The translations under genes were made by a program, and so were the position numbers. Under the pieces are notes generated by a model that had not been told where the DNA came from, did no database searches, and worked only from the letters and a program-made list of their open reading frames with translations. DNA of 64,000 bases from Pseudoalteromonas arctica A 37-1-2. Its GTDB lineage: Bacteria > Pseudomonadota > Gammaproteobacteria > Enterobacterales > Alteromonadaceae. Positions 24,673 through 33,195 of the stretch are shown here, in pieces. The stretch spans positions 1,488,001 to 1,552,000 of the forward strand of contig NZ_CP011025.1 of NCBI RefSeq assembly GCF_000238395.3, read 5' to 3'. Position 1 is the stretch's first letter. Each line of letters begins with the position of its first letter.

Positions 24673-25292
24673 TGACCAAAGCCATTCGCAAACTAACTGC
24701 CGCAACATTGCTTAGCACTTTAAAGGCCTGCGGCTACCGCGTGTTCGAGGGAGAATTAAACCTAAACATTATAGGTATTCGCCACAACAACACGCGCGCC
24801 AATACCTTTAACGATGTTATTTGCGTGCTGTATCAGCAAGGCAGCGAATGGCAATTAAAGCAGTACAAAGCAACCACCGACGCCGGTATTTACTGGCGTC
24901 AAAATCCAATGAACGTAAGCGGCACAGCGGTCCTAATTGCAGGGCAGCATAAAAGCCTATGGAAGTTGGGTTATCACCTGGGCAAATACCGCGCCCTTGT
25001 ACAACATAAACCCGTTGTTGTCCTACGCGACAACAACCACGACACCGAGTTAGACACGGAAGTCACACCACAAGCCAAGCTACAGCAAGGTTACTTTGGT
25101 ATTAACTGCCACCGCGCAAGCAGCAAAACCACATCAACCCAGGTTGATAAATGGTCTGCAGGTTGCCAAGTGCTAGCCAACCCAAATGACTTTGACGAGT
25201 TCATTAATTTGTGTGACCAATCAGCAGCCAAGTACGGCCCGTATTTTACATACACATTACTAAATCAATCCGACATTAAAGCGAGTAAATAA
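24672..25292 (+). CDS. Putative peptidoglycan-acting protein (endolysin candidate)
   Basis: 206 residues. The C-terminal half reads QGYFGINCHRASSKTTSTQVDKWSAGCQVLANPNDFDEF, an H-x-n-(W)S-x-G-C-x-V arrangement like the active site of L,D-transpeptidase/YkuD-type and related phage wall enzymes. This pattern occurs in phage proteins often called lysozyme or peptidase-like. No signal peptide, so release would need a holin (15308-15634). No other lysozyme or amidase is present in the prophage, which strengthens the guess. It lies unusually between tail tube and tail chaperone genes. Confidence 0.55.
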   Translation: MTKAIRKLTAATLLSTLKACGYRVFEGELNLNIIGIRHNNTRANTFNDVICVLYQQGSEWQLKQYKATTDAGIYWRQNPMNVSGTAVLIAGQHKSLWKLGYHLGKYRALVQHKPVVVLRDNNHDTELDTEVTPQAKLQQGYFGINCHRASSKTTSTQVDKWSAGCQVLANPNDFDEFINLCDQSAAKYGPYFTYTLLNQSDIKASK

Positions 25293-25294
25293 TC

Positions 25295-25582
25295 ATGGCG
25301 TTCGAGAAAAAAATCACATTAGAAACACCGGTAGGCGAAATCACATTTAACGTAAACGCAGCCGACTACAACAAATACATCAACTCTACGCAGCCAAACA
25401 ACAAAGTGCAGCCGGCAACTAACTTTGTATTAAACACCGTAGTGCAAGAAGACGCTAAAAAATTAAAAGAGCTAGTGCAACAGCCAGGCGCGGCATTATT
25501 TTTAGTGGGCGCAATTGTTGAAGAATACCAGCCGGAGTTTAATTTCACCGTAAAAAAATCGAAGACCGAGCCAAGCAAATAG
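25295..25582 (+). CDS. Tail assembly chaperone, short form (gpE-like)
   Basis: 95 residues: MAFEKKITLETPVGEITFNVNAADYNKYINSTQPNNKVQPATNFVLNTVVQEDAKKLKELVQ... typical of tail assembly chaperones located just before the tape measure gene. It ends shortly after an A7 slippery run (25552-25558), which allows a longer frameshifted form. Confidence 0.85.
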   Translation: MAFEKKITLETPVGEITFNVNAADYNKYINSTQPNNKVQPATNFVLNTVVQEDAKKLKELVQQPGAALFLVGAIVEEYQPEFNFTVKKSKTEPSK

Positions 25583-25746
25583 GCAAGTCTCGGTTAGATC
25601 AGCTACAGGCATACCACGCCAAGTATTTTGGCGCGGTTACCGCAACCCAAGAGAGCCTAGCGCAAGCGCTATACCTCGAAACGCAGCAGCAAGAAAATTT
25701 TGTAGTTGCTGTAAATAACGGCATATGCCAAGCACTAAGCGAGTAA
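25295..25746 (+). CDS. Tail assembly chaperone, -1 frameshift product (E+E'-like)
   Basis: At A-AAA-AAA (25552-25558) in frame GTA AAA AAA, a -1 slip continues as ATC GAA GAC and reads 62 further codons (IEDRAKQIGKSRLDQLQAYHAKYF ... FVVAVNNGICQALSE) to the TAA at 25744-25746, four bases before the tape measure start. The extension has no start of its own and looks like real coding sequence. Total ~150 residues. P2 E/E' and lambda G/GT use the same strategy, so the two products are expected at a fixed ratio. The frameshift itself is inferred. Confidence 0.82.
25552..25558 (+). promoter_or_regulatory. Programmed -1 frameshift slippery site
   Basis: Heptamer A AAA AAA placed in the correct register (X XXY YYZ) ten codons before the zero-frame stop, with the -1 frame open from there to 25746. 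Confidence 0.8.
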
Positions 25747-25750
25747 TGTA

Positions 25751-28700
25751 ATGGCCACGCTCAGCAAGTTAGACAAGCTTAACTATTCAATCGGCATCAT
25801 CGACAAGGTGACGGGTCCGGTTAATAAAGTCATGGCTAAAATTAATCAGCTGAGCCAGCAAACAGCCGCCGCGCAAGATCAAATGATGCGCGGCGCAGCC
25901 ACGGCCGTTGGCGGTGGTTACGCACTGGCTAAATCACTAGCTCCCGCAATTGATCACGTTGCCGCGCTGGGCGAAGTGCAGTCATTAGGCGTTGCCGACG
26001 ACGCATTGCAAAAGCTAACCAAAACCTCATACGAATTTGGCTTTCAATTTGGTGGCAACTCTGCCGAGTTTGTGCGCAGTGCATACGATATTCAATCAGC
26101 CATTGCTGGGCTAACGGGCGATGAGCTATCAGAATTTGCTAAAACATCAAACATACTAGCGGTAGCAACCAAAGCCGACGCGGCCACCATTACCAGCTAC
26201 ATGGGCACCATGTATGGCATATTCGAAAAAACAGCTAACAAAATGGGCAAGTCTAATTGGGTAAACCAAATAGCAGGCCAAACCGCCACCGCAGTACAAC
26301 TTTACAAAACCACCGGTGCAGAAATGCAAGCGGCGTTTTCAAACCTTGGCGCAACTGCAGCAAATATTGGCCTAAGCTCAGCCCAACAATTTGCCCTAGT
26401 GGGCGAGTTACAGCTAGTTGCTAAGTCGGGTTCGGTTGCGGGCACGCAAGCCGCATCGTTATTGCAAGGCATTGGCAAGGCGCAGCAGTCGTTAGGCATT
26501 CAATTAACCGACGACAACGGCGACATGCTTGCAATAGACGTGGTGCTAGGACGTATTAACAACCGCCTTTCATCGCTGGGTTCTGTAGCGCGCGGCGACG
26601 TGCTAACTCAAATATTTGGTAAGCAAGGTGCAAAAGCGGTCGACGTACTAAGCACTAAAGTCGACAAATTAAAAGACGGCATTGCCGTTTTTGAAGGCGT
26701 GCAAGACAACTCAAAAGCGGCCGAAATGGCAAACATCATCGCCAGCCCGTGGGATAGGCTAGGCGGCTCATTTAATGCCGCAGCCACAGCAATGGGTAAC
26801 CGCTTATTGCCAGTGGTTGAGCCATTTGTTGAAGTGCTAGCATCAATGTTTGCGGGTATCGTTTCATTAACAGATGAGTTTCCGTTCCTATCAAGCGTTA
26901 TATCAGTAGCAGTGGTTGGCGTAGTAGCACTTATGACCGCCTTTGGCCTAGCCACGTTTGCAATGGGATTATATAACTTTGCAACAGGCATTGGCATAAC
27001 GCTAACCAATGCACAGCTAATAGTAACTAAGCTATGGCAGGGCGCATTAATCGCACTGCGTGTTGCAGGGTTCTTATCGCTTATAGCTACCATGGGTGCG
27101 GCCGCTATTGCCATGGGCACATTTAAAGCAGTTATGCTTGCAGGCCAAGCGGCCACCTGGCTATTTAACGCAGCGCTTTGGGCAAACCCATTAACATGGA
27201 TTGTTATAGCAGCCGTTGCGTTAATCGCCGCTGTTGCCGCACTTATCTATTATTTTGACGACATAACCGCCGCATTTAACGAGTGGGCGCAAAGTTCAAC
27301 CGTGTTTAAATACCTTAAAGTTGCGTTCGACCTGCTAACGCTGCCACTGCAATTAGTGTGGCGGTTGATAAAAACAATAGCCGTAGGAGTGTACGATTTT
27401 TTTGCACCCGCATTTTCGGCAATTAGCAGCGTGGTTATGGGGATGATTAACGCCATAGGCTCAGCATTTTCGTATGTGGGTAATTTACTGTCCAGCTTTG
27501 GCGGCGCCATCACCGGGTTTTTCTCAGGCATGGGGAGTTCTGTATCAGGTTTTTTCACCGGAATTTGGCAAAGCGCAGTCGACATAATTGAATCGCTAAT
27601 AAATTATTTAACCGAAACGTTCGGATTTTTGGGCGAATTTTTCGGCGGCATAGCCAGCGGCATCAGTGGAATATTTGACGGCGTAAGTAGCTTTATTTCA
27701 GCCATCGCCGACAACGGCGTATTAAACTCGGTTATCTCGTTTTTCTCAGACGACGAGCCAGCAAAAGTATCAAACAAAGTTGAGCAGGTAACCCAAGCAG
27801 TTCAGCCGCAAACAATGGTTATGCAAAGTGCCGACCAAGCATACAGCCGCGACTACGGCCAAAGCGTTATCAGTAAAGCCAGCGCGCCAGCTCAGCAAGC
27901 AAGCTCGCAGTATGTAGCACCAAGCAGCACTGTAAATTATGCAGCGCCTAAAGTAACAACAATTACCGCAACCGAAGAAATGCGAGCGCAAGCCTTAGCA
28001 GAGCAAGCCGCAAACGACCCTGTTTATTCAGCGCAACGCGCAATGACCGAGCGTGAAGCCGCAAACGATGCATTTAAATTTACTAGCCAGCACTTACCTG
28101 CAGTGCCAACCGACACCACAGCGCCGTTAAATTTACAGGCGCAAGCACGCAGCCAAGCATTAATAAATAATGCATTCCCAAGCGAGCAAAACAACGCAGT
28201 AACTAACAGCGCTACTAGCACTGCAATTAATGAAGCTGTAAATAGCAGTGTAGCTAACGCTACGCAAAACAGCTTAGCGCCAGCGGCCATAGCTGCCCAG
28301 CCAAAAGTCATGACTGAGCGAGAAGCCGCCCAAAACGCCTTTAAATTTACTAGCCAGCGCTTGCCTGCAGTGCCAACCGACACCACCGCACCGTTAAATT
28401 TACAGGCGCAAGCCCGCAGCCAGGCATTAATAAATAATGCATTCCCAAGCGAGCAAAACAACGCAGTAAATAACAGCGCAGTAAGCGCCACGCAAAACAA
28501 AGCAGTTACGGTTGCAAGTAACAATATTACTAACTCGGCAAATTCGCCTGTTTATAACCCTAAGCAAGCGCAGCTGGTAAGCGTTAACCAAGGTGCAGCA
28601 CCAGAGCCAGCATTACCCAGCGTAAAAACAGATCAGGTAATTACTAACACAGCCAGCAACAGCGCCGAAAAAGCACAGCAAATTAGCGCCGAGCAACAGG

Positions 28701-28885
28701 CCACTGCATATAAGCCTAAGCTGCAAAAGTCGGCTTACCTGCAAAGCCTAACTAACAACAGCAACAGTACAAACAGCAACAGCAATAGCAGCGACAGCAG
28801 CAAGCATATAAGCATTGAGAACGTAAACTTTAAATCAGACGACTTAGCGCAAAGCTTTGAGCAAATGATGGAGCTAGCAGGTTAA
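25751..28885 (+). CDS. T: Tail tape measure protein (gpT-like)
   Basis: Sets tail length and guides DNA entry. 1044 residues: N-terminal TP901-type segment (LNYSIGIIDKVTGPVNKVMAKINQLSQQTAAAQDQMM; EFGFQFGGNSAEFVRSAYDIQSAIAGL), hydrophobic stretches between ~370 and 500 (VISVAVVGVVALMTAFGLATFAM, ANPLTWIVIAAVALIAAVAALIYYF), a Phe/Gly-rich region (~545-660) and a long Gln/Ala/Asn/Ser tail. Two nearly identical ~56-residue repeats lie in the tail (DNA 28043-28210 and 28310-28477). Overlaps the next start by one base. Confidence 0.92.
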   Translation: MATLSKLDKLNYSIGIIDKVTGPVNKVMAKINQLSQQTAAAQDQMMRGAATAVGGGYALAKSLAPAIDHVAALGEVQSLGVADDALQKLTKTSYEFGFQFGGNSAEFVRSAYDIQSAIAGLTGDELSEFAKTSNILAVATKADAATITSYMGTMYGIFEKTANKMGKSNWVNQIAGQTATAVQLYKTTGAEMQAAFSNLGATAANIGLSSAQQFALVGELQLVAKSGSVAGTQAASLLQGIGKAQQSLGIQLTDDNGDMLAIDVVLGRINNRLSSLGSVARGDVLTQIFGKQGAKAVDVLSTKVDKLKDGIAVFEGVQDNSKAAEMANIIASPWDRLGGSFNAAATAMGNRLLPVVEPFVEVLASMFAGIVSLTDEFPFLSSVISVAVVGVVALMTAFGLATFAMGLYNFATGIGITLTNAQLIVTKLWQGALIALRVAGFLSLIATMGAAAIAMGTFKAVMLAGQAATWLFNAALWANPLTWIVIAAVALIAAVAALIYYFDDITAAFNEWAQSSTVFKYLKVAFDLLTLPLQLVWRLIKTIAVGVYDFFAPAFSAISSVVMGMINAIGSAFSYVGNLLSSFGGAITGFFSGMGSSVSGFFTGIWQSAVDIIESLINYLTETFGFLGEFFGGIASGISGIFDGVSSFISAIADNGVLNSVISFFSDDEPAKVSNKVEQVTQAVQPQTMVMQSADQAYSRDYGQSVISKASAPAQQASSQYVAPSSTVNYAAPKVTTITATEEMRAQALAEQAANDPVYSAQRAMTEREAANDAFKFTSQHLPAVPTDTTAPLNLQAQARSQALINNAFPSEQNNAVTNSATSTAINEAVNSSVANATQNSLAPAAIAAQPKVMTEREAAQNAFKFTSQRLPAVPTDTTAPLNLQAQARSQALINNAFPSEQNNAVNNSAVSATQNKAVTVASNNITNSANSPVYNPKQAQLVSVNQGAAPEPALPSVKTDQVITNTASNSAEKAQQISAEQQATAYKPKLQKSAYLQSLTNNSNSTNSNSNSSDSSKHISIENVNFKSDDLAQSFEQMMELAG
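28043..28210 (+). repeat. Tape-measure repeat, copy 1
   Basis: 168 bases coding MTEREAANDAFKFTSQHLPA... through SEQNNAVTNS, repeated 267 bases downstream (89 codons, in frame) with few differences. Confidence 0.9.
28310..28477 (+). repeat. Tape-measure repeat, copy 2
   Basis: Second copy, MTEREAAQNAFKFTSQRLPA... through SEQNNAVNNS. The in-frame duplication would lengthen the tape measure without disrupting it. Confidence 0.9.
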
Positions 28886-29211
28886 TGGAATTTGATATAG
28901 CGCTACACATAGACCTAGAAATACAAGACGGCGACTTTATGCTTAACGACTCGCTAAGCCCAAGCACGTTTAAAAAAGCAGACGTAATAAGCCAGGATAT
29001 AAAGCACCGCATTTTAGAAAGCGGCTTACTAACCAAGCTTGTTGGCCTGCGCAACAAAAACGCCATAGAGCCAATATTAACCGAACTCGAGCTACTAACC
29101 GAGCAAGACAATCGCGTAAAGCCAGGCACAATAAAAGTGCACCGCAACGACGACGGCACACTAAGCATTAACGCACAAACGCGCCAGTATGGGAGCAGCA
29201 ATGAACTTTAA
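28885..29211 (+). CDS. Baseplate wedge-like protein (DUF2590/gpW-like)
   Basis: 108 residues. DIALHIDLEIQDGDFMLNDSLSPSTFKKADVISQDIKHRILESGLLTKLVGLRN has the layout of the gp25/gpW lysozyme-like wedge proteins and of the DUF2590 family found at this place in K139-like phages. The next gene starts inside its last codons. Confidence 0.7.
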   Translation: MEFDIALHIDLEIQDGDFMLNDSLSPSTFKKADVISQDIKHRILESGLLTKLVGLRNKNAIEPILTELELLTEQDNRVKPGTIKVHRNDDGTLSINAQTRQYGSSNEL

Positions 29212-30349
29212 AACAATGATGCAAAATGCAGGCTTGCCAATGGACGAGCAATCAGCAGCAGAGCAATGGCAAGCACAACTAAAAGAGCAAAACATACAGG
29301 TTGTTAATAACTCACCGTTTAGCCCTTTTTGGCGCACCGTTGAAGCGCTGATCACCAAGCCGCTAGTGCAGCTATTAAACTGGGTTGCACAGCAACTTAT
29401 GCCAAATCTATTTATAATGACCGCCAACCGCGAATCACTAATAGAAAAGCACGGCCCAGCTCGCAACGTATTTATTCAAGCAGGCGTAGCGGCTCAAGGC
29501 ATACTCACGTTCACGCGCCAAAACACCACGGGCGAAAGCTCAATTACTGCCGGTGCGCAAATTGCTACCGACGTGCTAGGCGAACAAGTATATAAATTAA
29601 CGCTAATGCAAGATGTGAATTTTGCAGCAGGGCAAAGCACGGCGTACGCATTAGCGCAAGCGCAAGAGGAGGGCGCAGCATATAACTTGCCAGCAAACGC
29701 ATACCGTTATTTTGCTGAGCAGCAAGATGACATAACAGTAACTAACAACCAAAACTGGCTAATAAAGCCCGGGGCCGACACAGAAAGCACAGAGCATTAC
29801 CGCCTACGCATACGTAACGTGTTCGGCACCGCCGCCCGCTGGCACATTAACGCAGTGTACAAACAAATAATTGCAAGCTTTGGCGTGCCAATAGATAACA
29901 TCTATATTCAAACCGGAGCGCCACGCGGTCCAGGTACAGCAAATGCCTACATATATTTAGACATAGGCGCAGTGCCAACCGCTTTGCTGGGGGCAATTAA
30001 TCAGCACATAAGAACCGCAGGGCATCACGGCTTAGGCGACGACTTTATAGTGTATGCAATGGCAACCACTGGGTTTAATGTAACAGCAACATACAAACTG
30101 CACTCGCAAAGCGAAGACATACAAAGCGAGCTAACAACATTTATACAAGCAGCGTTCAGGCAAAATGCAGCGTACGCGCCTACCCGCGTTGCGCACCAGT
30201 GCGTGTTCAGTGTTAGCCAATTGGTGGCAGAGTGCCACGCGCAATTTAGTGAACTGCAATCAATCAAGTTCGACATTGACGACATAACCGCCGCCAACTG
30301 GCTACCCGTGCTTTCATCGCTAACAGTAACTAAGGTCGAAAATGGCTAA
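29201..30349 (+). CDS. J: Baseplate assembly protein J
   Basis: 382 residues. The motif run SLIEKHGPARN, QAGVAAQGILTFTRQNTTGESSITAGAQIATDVLGEQVYKL, NLPANAYRY, TVTNNQNWLIKPGADTESTEHYRLRIRNVF and DNIYIQTGAPRGPGTANAYIYLDIG is typical of baseplate J/gp47 proteins. ATG at 29201 is chosen because GGGAGCAG precedes it; an in-frame ATG at 29189 overlaps that site. Confidence 0.9.
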   Translation: MNFKTMMQNAGLPMDEQSAAEQWQAQLKEQNIQVVNNSPFSPFWRTVEALITKPLVQLLNWVAQQLMPNLFIMTANRESLIEKHGPARNVFIQAGVAAQGILTFTRQNTTGESSITAGAQIATDVLGEQVYKLTLMQDVNFAAGQSTAYALAQAQEEGAAYNLPANAYRYFAEQQDDITVTNNQNWLIKPGADTESTEHYRLRIRNVFGTAARWHINAVYKQIIASFGVPIDNIYIQTGAPRGPGTANAYIYLDIGAVPTALLGAINQHIRTAGHHGLGDDFIVYAMATTGFNVTATYKLHSQSEDIQSELTTFIQAAFRQNAAYAPTRVAHQCVFSVSQLVAECHAQFSELQSIKFDIDDITAANWLPVLSSLTVTKVENG

Positions 30350-31052
30350 CCAAATAGCAACATGGCTAAACAAAGGCTACGCCGAAAAGCTTGTAAAAGC
30401 GGCTACAGGGTATTGGAGCCAGTCGCGCAATTACGTTATGTGGGCTGTGCAGCAAAAAGACGAGCTGCAAAACGAAGAGCCAATTCTCGGACTGCTAGCG
30501 TGGGAGCGGTTAACGCAGCGGTTAAATAGTGAGCCGCTGGATCTCTACCGCAAACGCGTGCAGCACGCGCTAGTCAATACAATTGACGCCGGAGAAATAG
30601 CAACCATAAAAGATATTTTTAACCGGCTGGATCTCCAGGTCATAAATGTGCGCGAGCGAATAAACGGTCGCGACTGGGATATTATTGCAATCGACATGAC
30701 CGACTCAGCACTAGCAAGTGCATACGAGCTATTGCCAGAGCTAATACAGCTCTACGGCCGAACATGCCGCCGATACGAGCTAACAGTGCATAACTTGGCA
30801 GCAGTATCGCTAAGCCTTGGCCTAACGCATGTGCAATGGGATAACAACTACGTTAACTCAGCAACAAAAATAAACGCAATAACGGGCATTGATCACGGCG
30901 TAGTTCATAGCTTTTTGGGGTTAGACGCACTAACAAGCAACACGCGCCACCAAGCAACAAGCATTGGTGTACAGCACAGCATTACAGCGCACCAGCATTA
31001 TGGGTTTTTAAGCAAAGACGGCGGCATAAGCACCGCCAAGGAGCAACTATGA
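30342..31052 (+). CDS. I: Phage tail protein I (gpI-like)
   Basis: 236 residues, following J with an eight-base overlap exactly as in P2. ILGLLAWERLTQRLNSEPLDLYRKRVQHALVNTIDAGEIATIKDIFNRLDL corresponds to the tail_P2_I domain (N-terminal ~150 residues). The C-terminal part (GLTHVQWDNNYVNSATKINAITGIDHGVVHSFLGLDAL...) varies between phages. Connects baseplate to fibres. Confidence 0.87.
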   Translation: MANQIATWLNKGYAEKLVKAATGYWSQSRNYVMWAVQQKDELQNEEPILGLLAWERLTQRLNSEPLDLYRKRVQHALVNTIDAGEIATIKDIFNRLDLQVINVRERINGRDWDIIAIDMTDSALASAYELLPELIQLYGRTCRRYELTVHNLAAVSLSLGLTHVQWDNNYVNSATKINAITGIDHGVVHSFLGLDALTSNTRHQATSIGVQHSITAHQHYGFLSKDGGISTAKEQL

Positions 31053-31627
31053 ATCAGGCAATAACCGGCATAATGACCAATGCTGGCAAGGCATACATAA
31101 CAACAGCAACGCTGCAAAACAAAGGGCTTGAAGTAACAGAGCTAGTATTTGCAAATATACCCGGGTTAAACGAGCAAGAAACCCGCAACCCAAGCGAAAA
31201 AATGCCGGGCGGCGCACAAATAGTTTATCGTCGCAACATAGATACGTCAGGGTATGTAGATGCAAACACAGTCGCGTGGGCAGTAGTGTTAGAGCAAGAT
31301 ATAGGCGACTTTGACTACAACTGGATAGGCCTAGTTACGCGCAACGGCACGCTGCTAGCAGTAGATTACTTACCACTGCAGCGCAAGCGTCAAGGTGTAA
31401 ACAACGTGCACAACCGCTCGTTTGTTTTAAAGTTTGCGGCAGCCGCAGCCCTAGCGCGCATTACCATTCCAGCGCAATCGTGGATGTTCGACTACAGCCC
31501 GCAAATTGACGCGCTAACACTGTTAGCAACCAGCAATGCAACGGCACAAATAAACAACATGCGCCGCACTGTGCGCAATTACTTTTTAAATAAAAACTTC
31601 AGCAATTTCAGCAAGGAACTATCATGA
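31049..31627 (+). CDS. Tail-collar fibre protein (DUF3751), truncated fibre stem
   Basis: 192 residues. ITGIMTNAGKAYITTATLQNKGLEVTELVFANIPGLNEQE ... WAVVLEQDIGDFDYNWIGLVTRNGTLLAVDYLPLQRKRQG matches the N-terminal domain of P2 gpH-type fibres (DUF3751). In P2 this domain leads a ~670-residue fibre; here it ends after the stem start, and the receptor-binding part is encoded by the following gene, overlapping by four bases. Confidence 0.85.
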   Translation: MNQAITGIMTNAGKAYITTATLQNKGLEVTELVFANIPGLNEQETRNPSEKMPGGAQIVYRRNIDTSGYVDANTVAWAVVLEQDIGDFDYNWIGLVTRNGTLLAVDYLPLQRKRQGVNNVHNRSFVLKFAAAAALARITIPAQSWMFDYSPQIDALTLLATSNATAQINNMRRTVRNYFLNKNFSNFSKELS

Positions 31628-32841
31628 GCGTAACGCAAATAAACCAGCTAGTAACCGCAGCCGACCAGCTAACAACAGCAATCGAAGGCAAAGCAGCAGA
31701 AATCGACAGCAAAACAACGCAGCTAGACCAGTTCGTAAAGGCCAAGGCAAACGAAATGGCAGTCGTTGCATCAGACGGTTACCGCAAGGCAATCGAACAC
31801 GCATCAGGTGGCCGCAATAAAGTGATCATCGACGAACAGGGCAACCCAAATGTGATGGTGCCAATTGCCCCGTTCACATATGAAGAGTTAGCCGCTGCAA
31901 TCCAAGAAAAATACAGCATAGACTTAAACCTAGGCACAGGCATTCCAACCATGTTTATGCGCAACGGTGTTCAGCTGGGCGAAGTGTACATTGGTAAATA
32001 CCTAGCATCAGCCGGAGCAAATGGCGGCTGCAGTGTTATCGGTGGCGTACAGCCTCGCACATCGGTTAATTACGACCAGGCAAAAGCGCTATGCAACAAC
32101 AAGGGCGCTGGCTGGCACATGATGAGCATTCACGAGTGGGCAGCAATAGCGCTGTGGTCTTATGCAAATGGCACAGTGCCGCGCGGCAATACAAACTACG
32201 GTCGCAGCCACGAAAACAAATTAGAAACAGCACGCCGTGGCGACAACGGCTTACCAGGCGATGCATCAGGCCTAGGCAGAACAGACACCGGCAAAGGCCC
32301 TGTAACATGGTCGCACGACCACACCGAATGGGGCATTCAAGATCTAGTGGGTAACGTGTTCGAGTGGTTAGACCAAATGATGCTAAACGAAGGGCAGATC
32401 ATTACTACGCTTGACAATAACCCAGCAGTAATTGAAGAAAACTGGAACAAGCACACGGCGTTTTTCGACTCGCCAACGGCAAACACAGAAGGCACCGGCA
32501 GCGCTGGATCTCCAAAGCTAAGCAACAGCGTTACAAATCGCAACGGCCCAGTAGGTAATGACGCAAAAGACAACCCTTATTTAACAAATAGTCATTTTGC
32601 AGCAATCGAAAAAGCACTCGACTACAACAAAATCGAGCTGTTACGCCGTCTGTTAATCGAGTCTGAATCAACCACAACCGTTGGCGGCTACATCAGCTGT
32701 CGAAATTATGGCTCTCGATTCCCGCGACGTGGCGGCCAATGGAGCTATGGCTCGAGCGCTGGGCTGGGCGCGCTCGATCTGAACTATGCGGGTTCGTATG
32801 CGAGCAGTACTTTCGGTTTTCGTCCCGCTTTCTTTGCGTAA
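31624..32841 (+). CDS. Tail-tip adhesin with C-type-lectin (FGE-like) fold and DGR-type variable C-terminus
   Basis: 405 residues. Residues 1-50 are a coiled-coil trimeriser (INQLVTAADQLTTAIEGKAAEIDSKTTQLDQFVKAK). From ~115 a formylglycine-generating-enzyme/lectin fold begins (VYIGKYLASAGANGG, ALCNNKGAGWHMMSIHEWAAIALW, GIQDLVGNVFEWLDQ). The end, CRNYGSRFPRRGGQWSYGSS then AGLGALDLNYAGSYASSTFG and FRPAFFA, is the hallmark of variable proteins diversified by DGRs. Presumed receptor-binding tip, analogous to Bordetella phage Mtd. No reverse transcriptase is seen in this window. Confidence 0.85.
   Translation: MSVTQINQLVTAADQLTTAIEGKAAEIDSKTTQLDQFVKAKANEMAVVASDGYRKAIEHASGGRNKVIIDEQGNPNVMVPIAPFTYEELAAAIQEKYSIDLNLGTGIPTMFMRNGVQLGEVYIGKYLASAGANGGCSVIGGVQPRTSVNYDQAKALCNNKGAGWHMMSIHEWAAIALWSYANGTVPRGNTNYGRSHENKLETARRGDNGLPGDASGLGRTDTGKGPVTWSHDHTEWGIQDLVGNVFEWLDQMMLNEGQIITTLDNNPAVIEENWNKHTAFFDSPTANTEGTGSAGSPKLSNSVTNRNGPVGNDAKDNPYLTNSHFAAIEKALDYNKIELLRRLLIESESTTTVGGYISCRNYGSRFPRRGGQWSYGSSAGLGALDLNYAGSYASSTFGFRPAFFA
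32701..32841 (+). other. Putative DGR variable region (VR)
   Basis: The last 47 codons. Sites expected to be Asn in the template carry NNY codons here: AGC TAT after the Trp, then AGC, GAT, AAC, TAT, TAT, AGC, AGT, ACT and TTC. This is the footprint of adenine-directed mutagenesis of AAC/AAT codons. Invariant segments (AGLGAL, GFRPAFFA) separate them. Base composition is distinctly more G+C-rich than the upstream half of the gene. Confidence 0.75.
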
Positions 32842-32861
32842 TTGGTTATTGAAATTTGAAC

Positions 32862-32879
32862 CCCGCGCGATAGCGCAGG
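32862..32879 (+). other. GC hairpin with GATA tetraloop 3' of the VR
   Basis: CC-C-GCGC, loop GATA, GCGC-A-GG: four base pairs, one C/A mismatch and two more pairs, starting 21 bases after the stop. DGR target regions commonly have a short hairpin with a GRNA tetraloop just 3' of the VR; GATA fits GRNA. No T run, so not a terminator. Confidence 0.55.
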
Positions 32880-32907
32880 CATAACTAACAATTTAAAAGG
32901 TAAAACG

Positions 32908-33195
32908 ATGTTTACATATATTTACAATGACGTAAGCCATAACAACACAAGCGCTGAGTACATGCAAAACTTAGGTATGGACCAAGAGCAAATTGAATCT
33001 GTATTAAATCAGCAGCAGTTTGAGCTTAGCCAAAACCTAGAAAAGCGCCAGGCGGCATACACAAAAGAGTCAGACCCGCTATACATGGAGGCGCAGTTCG
33101 ACGGCACGCCAGAGTCGCTACAAAAATGGCGCGACAAAGTGGCCGAAATTAAAGCGCGCTACCCATTGCCAGAAAGCACAGCAGAAAATGCATAA
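32908..33195 (+). CDS. Small tail-fibre accessory/chaperone-like protein
   Basis: 95 residues with an acidic helical middle and C-terminal motif DPLYMEAQFDGTPESLQKWRDKVAEIKARYPLPE, common in small XkdW-type phage tail proteins. Directly downstream of the variable adhesin with its own AAAAGG ribosome binding site; probably an accessory or assembly factor for that adhesin. Role inferred from context. Confidence 0.6.
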   Translation: MFTYIYNDVSHNNTSAEYMQNLGMDQEQIESVLNQQQFELSQNLEKRQAAYTKESDPLYMEAQFDGTPESLQKWRDKVAEIKARYPLPESTAENA

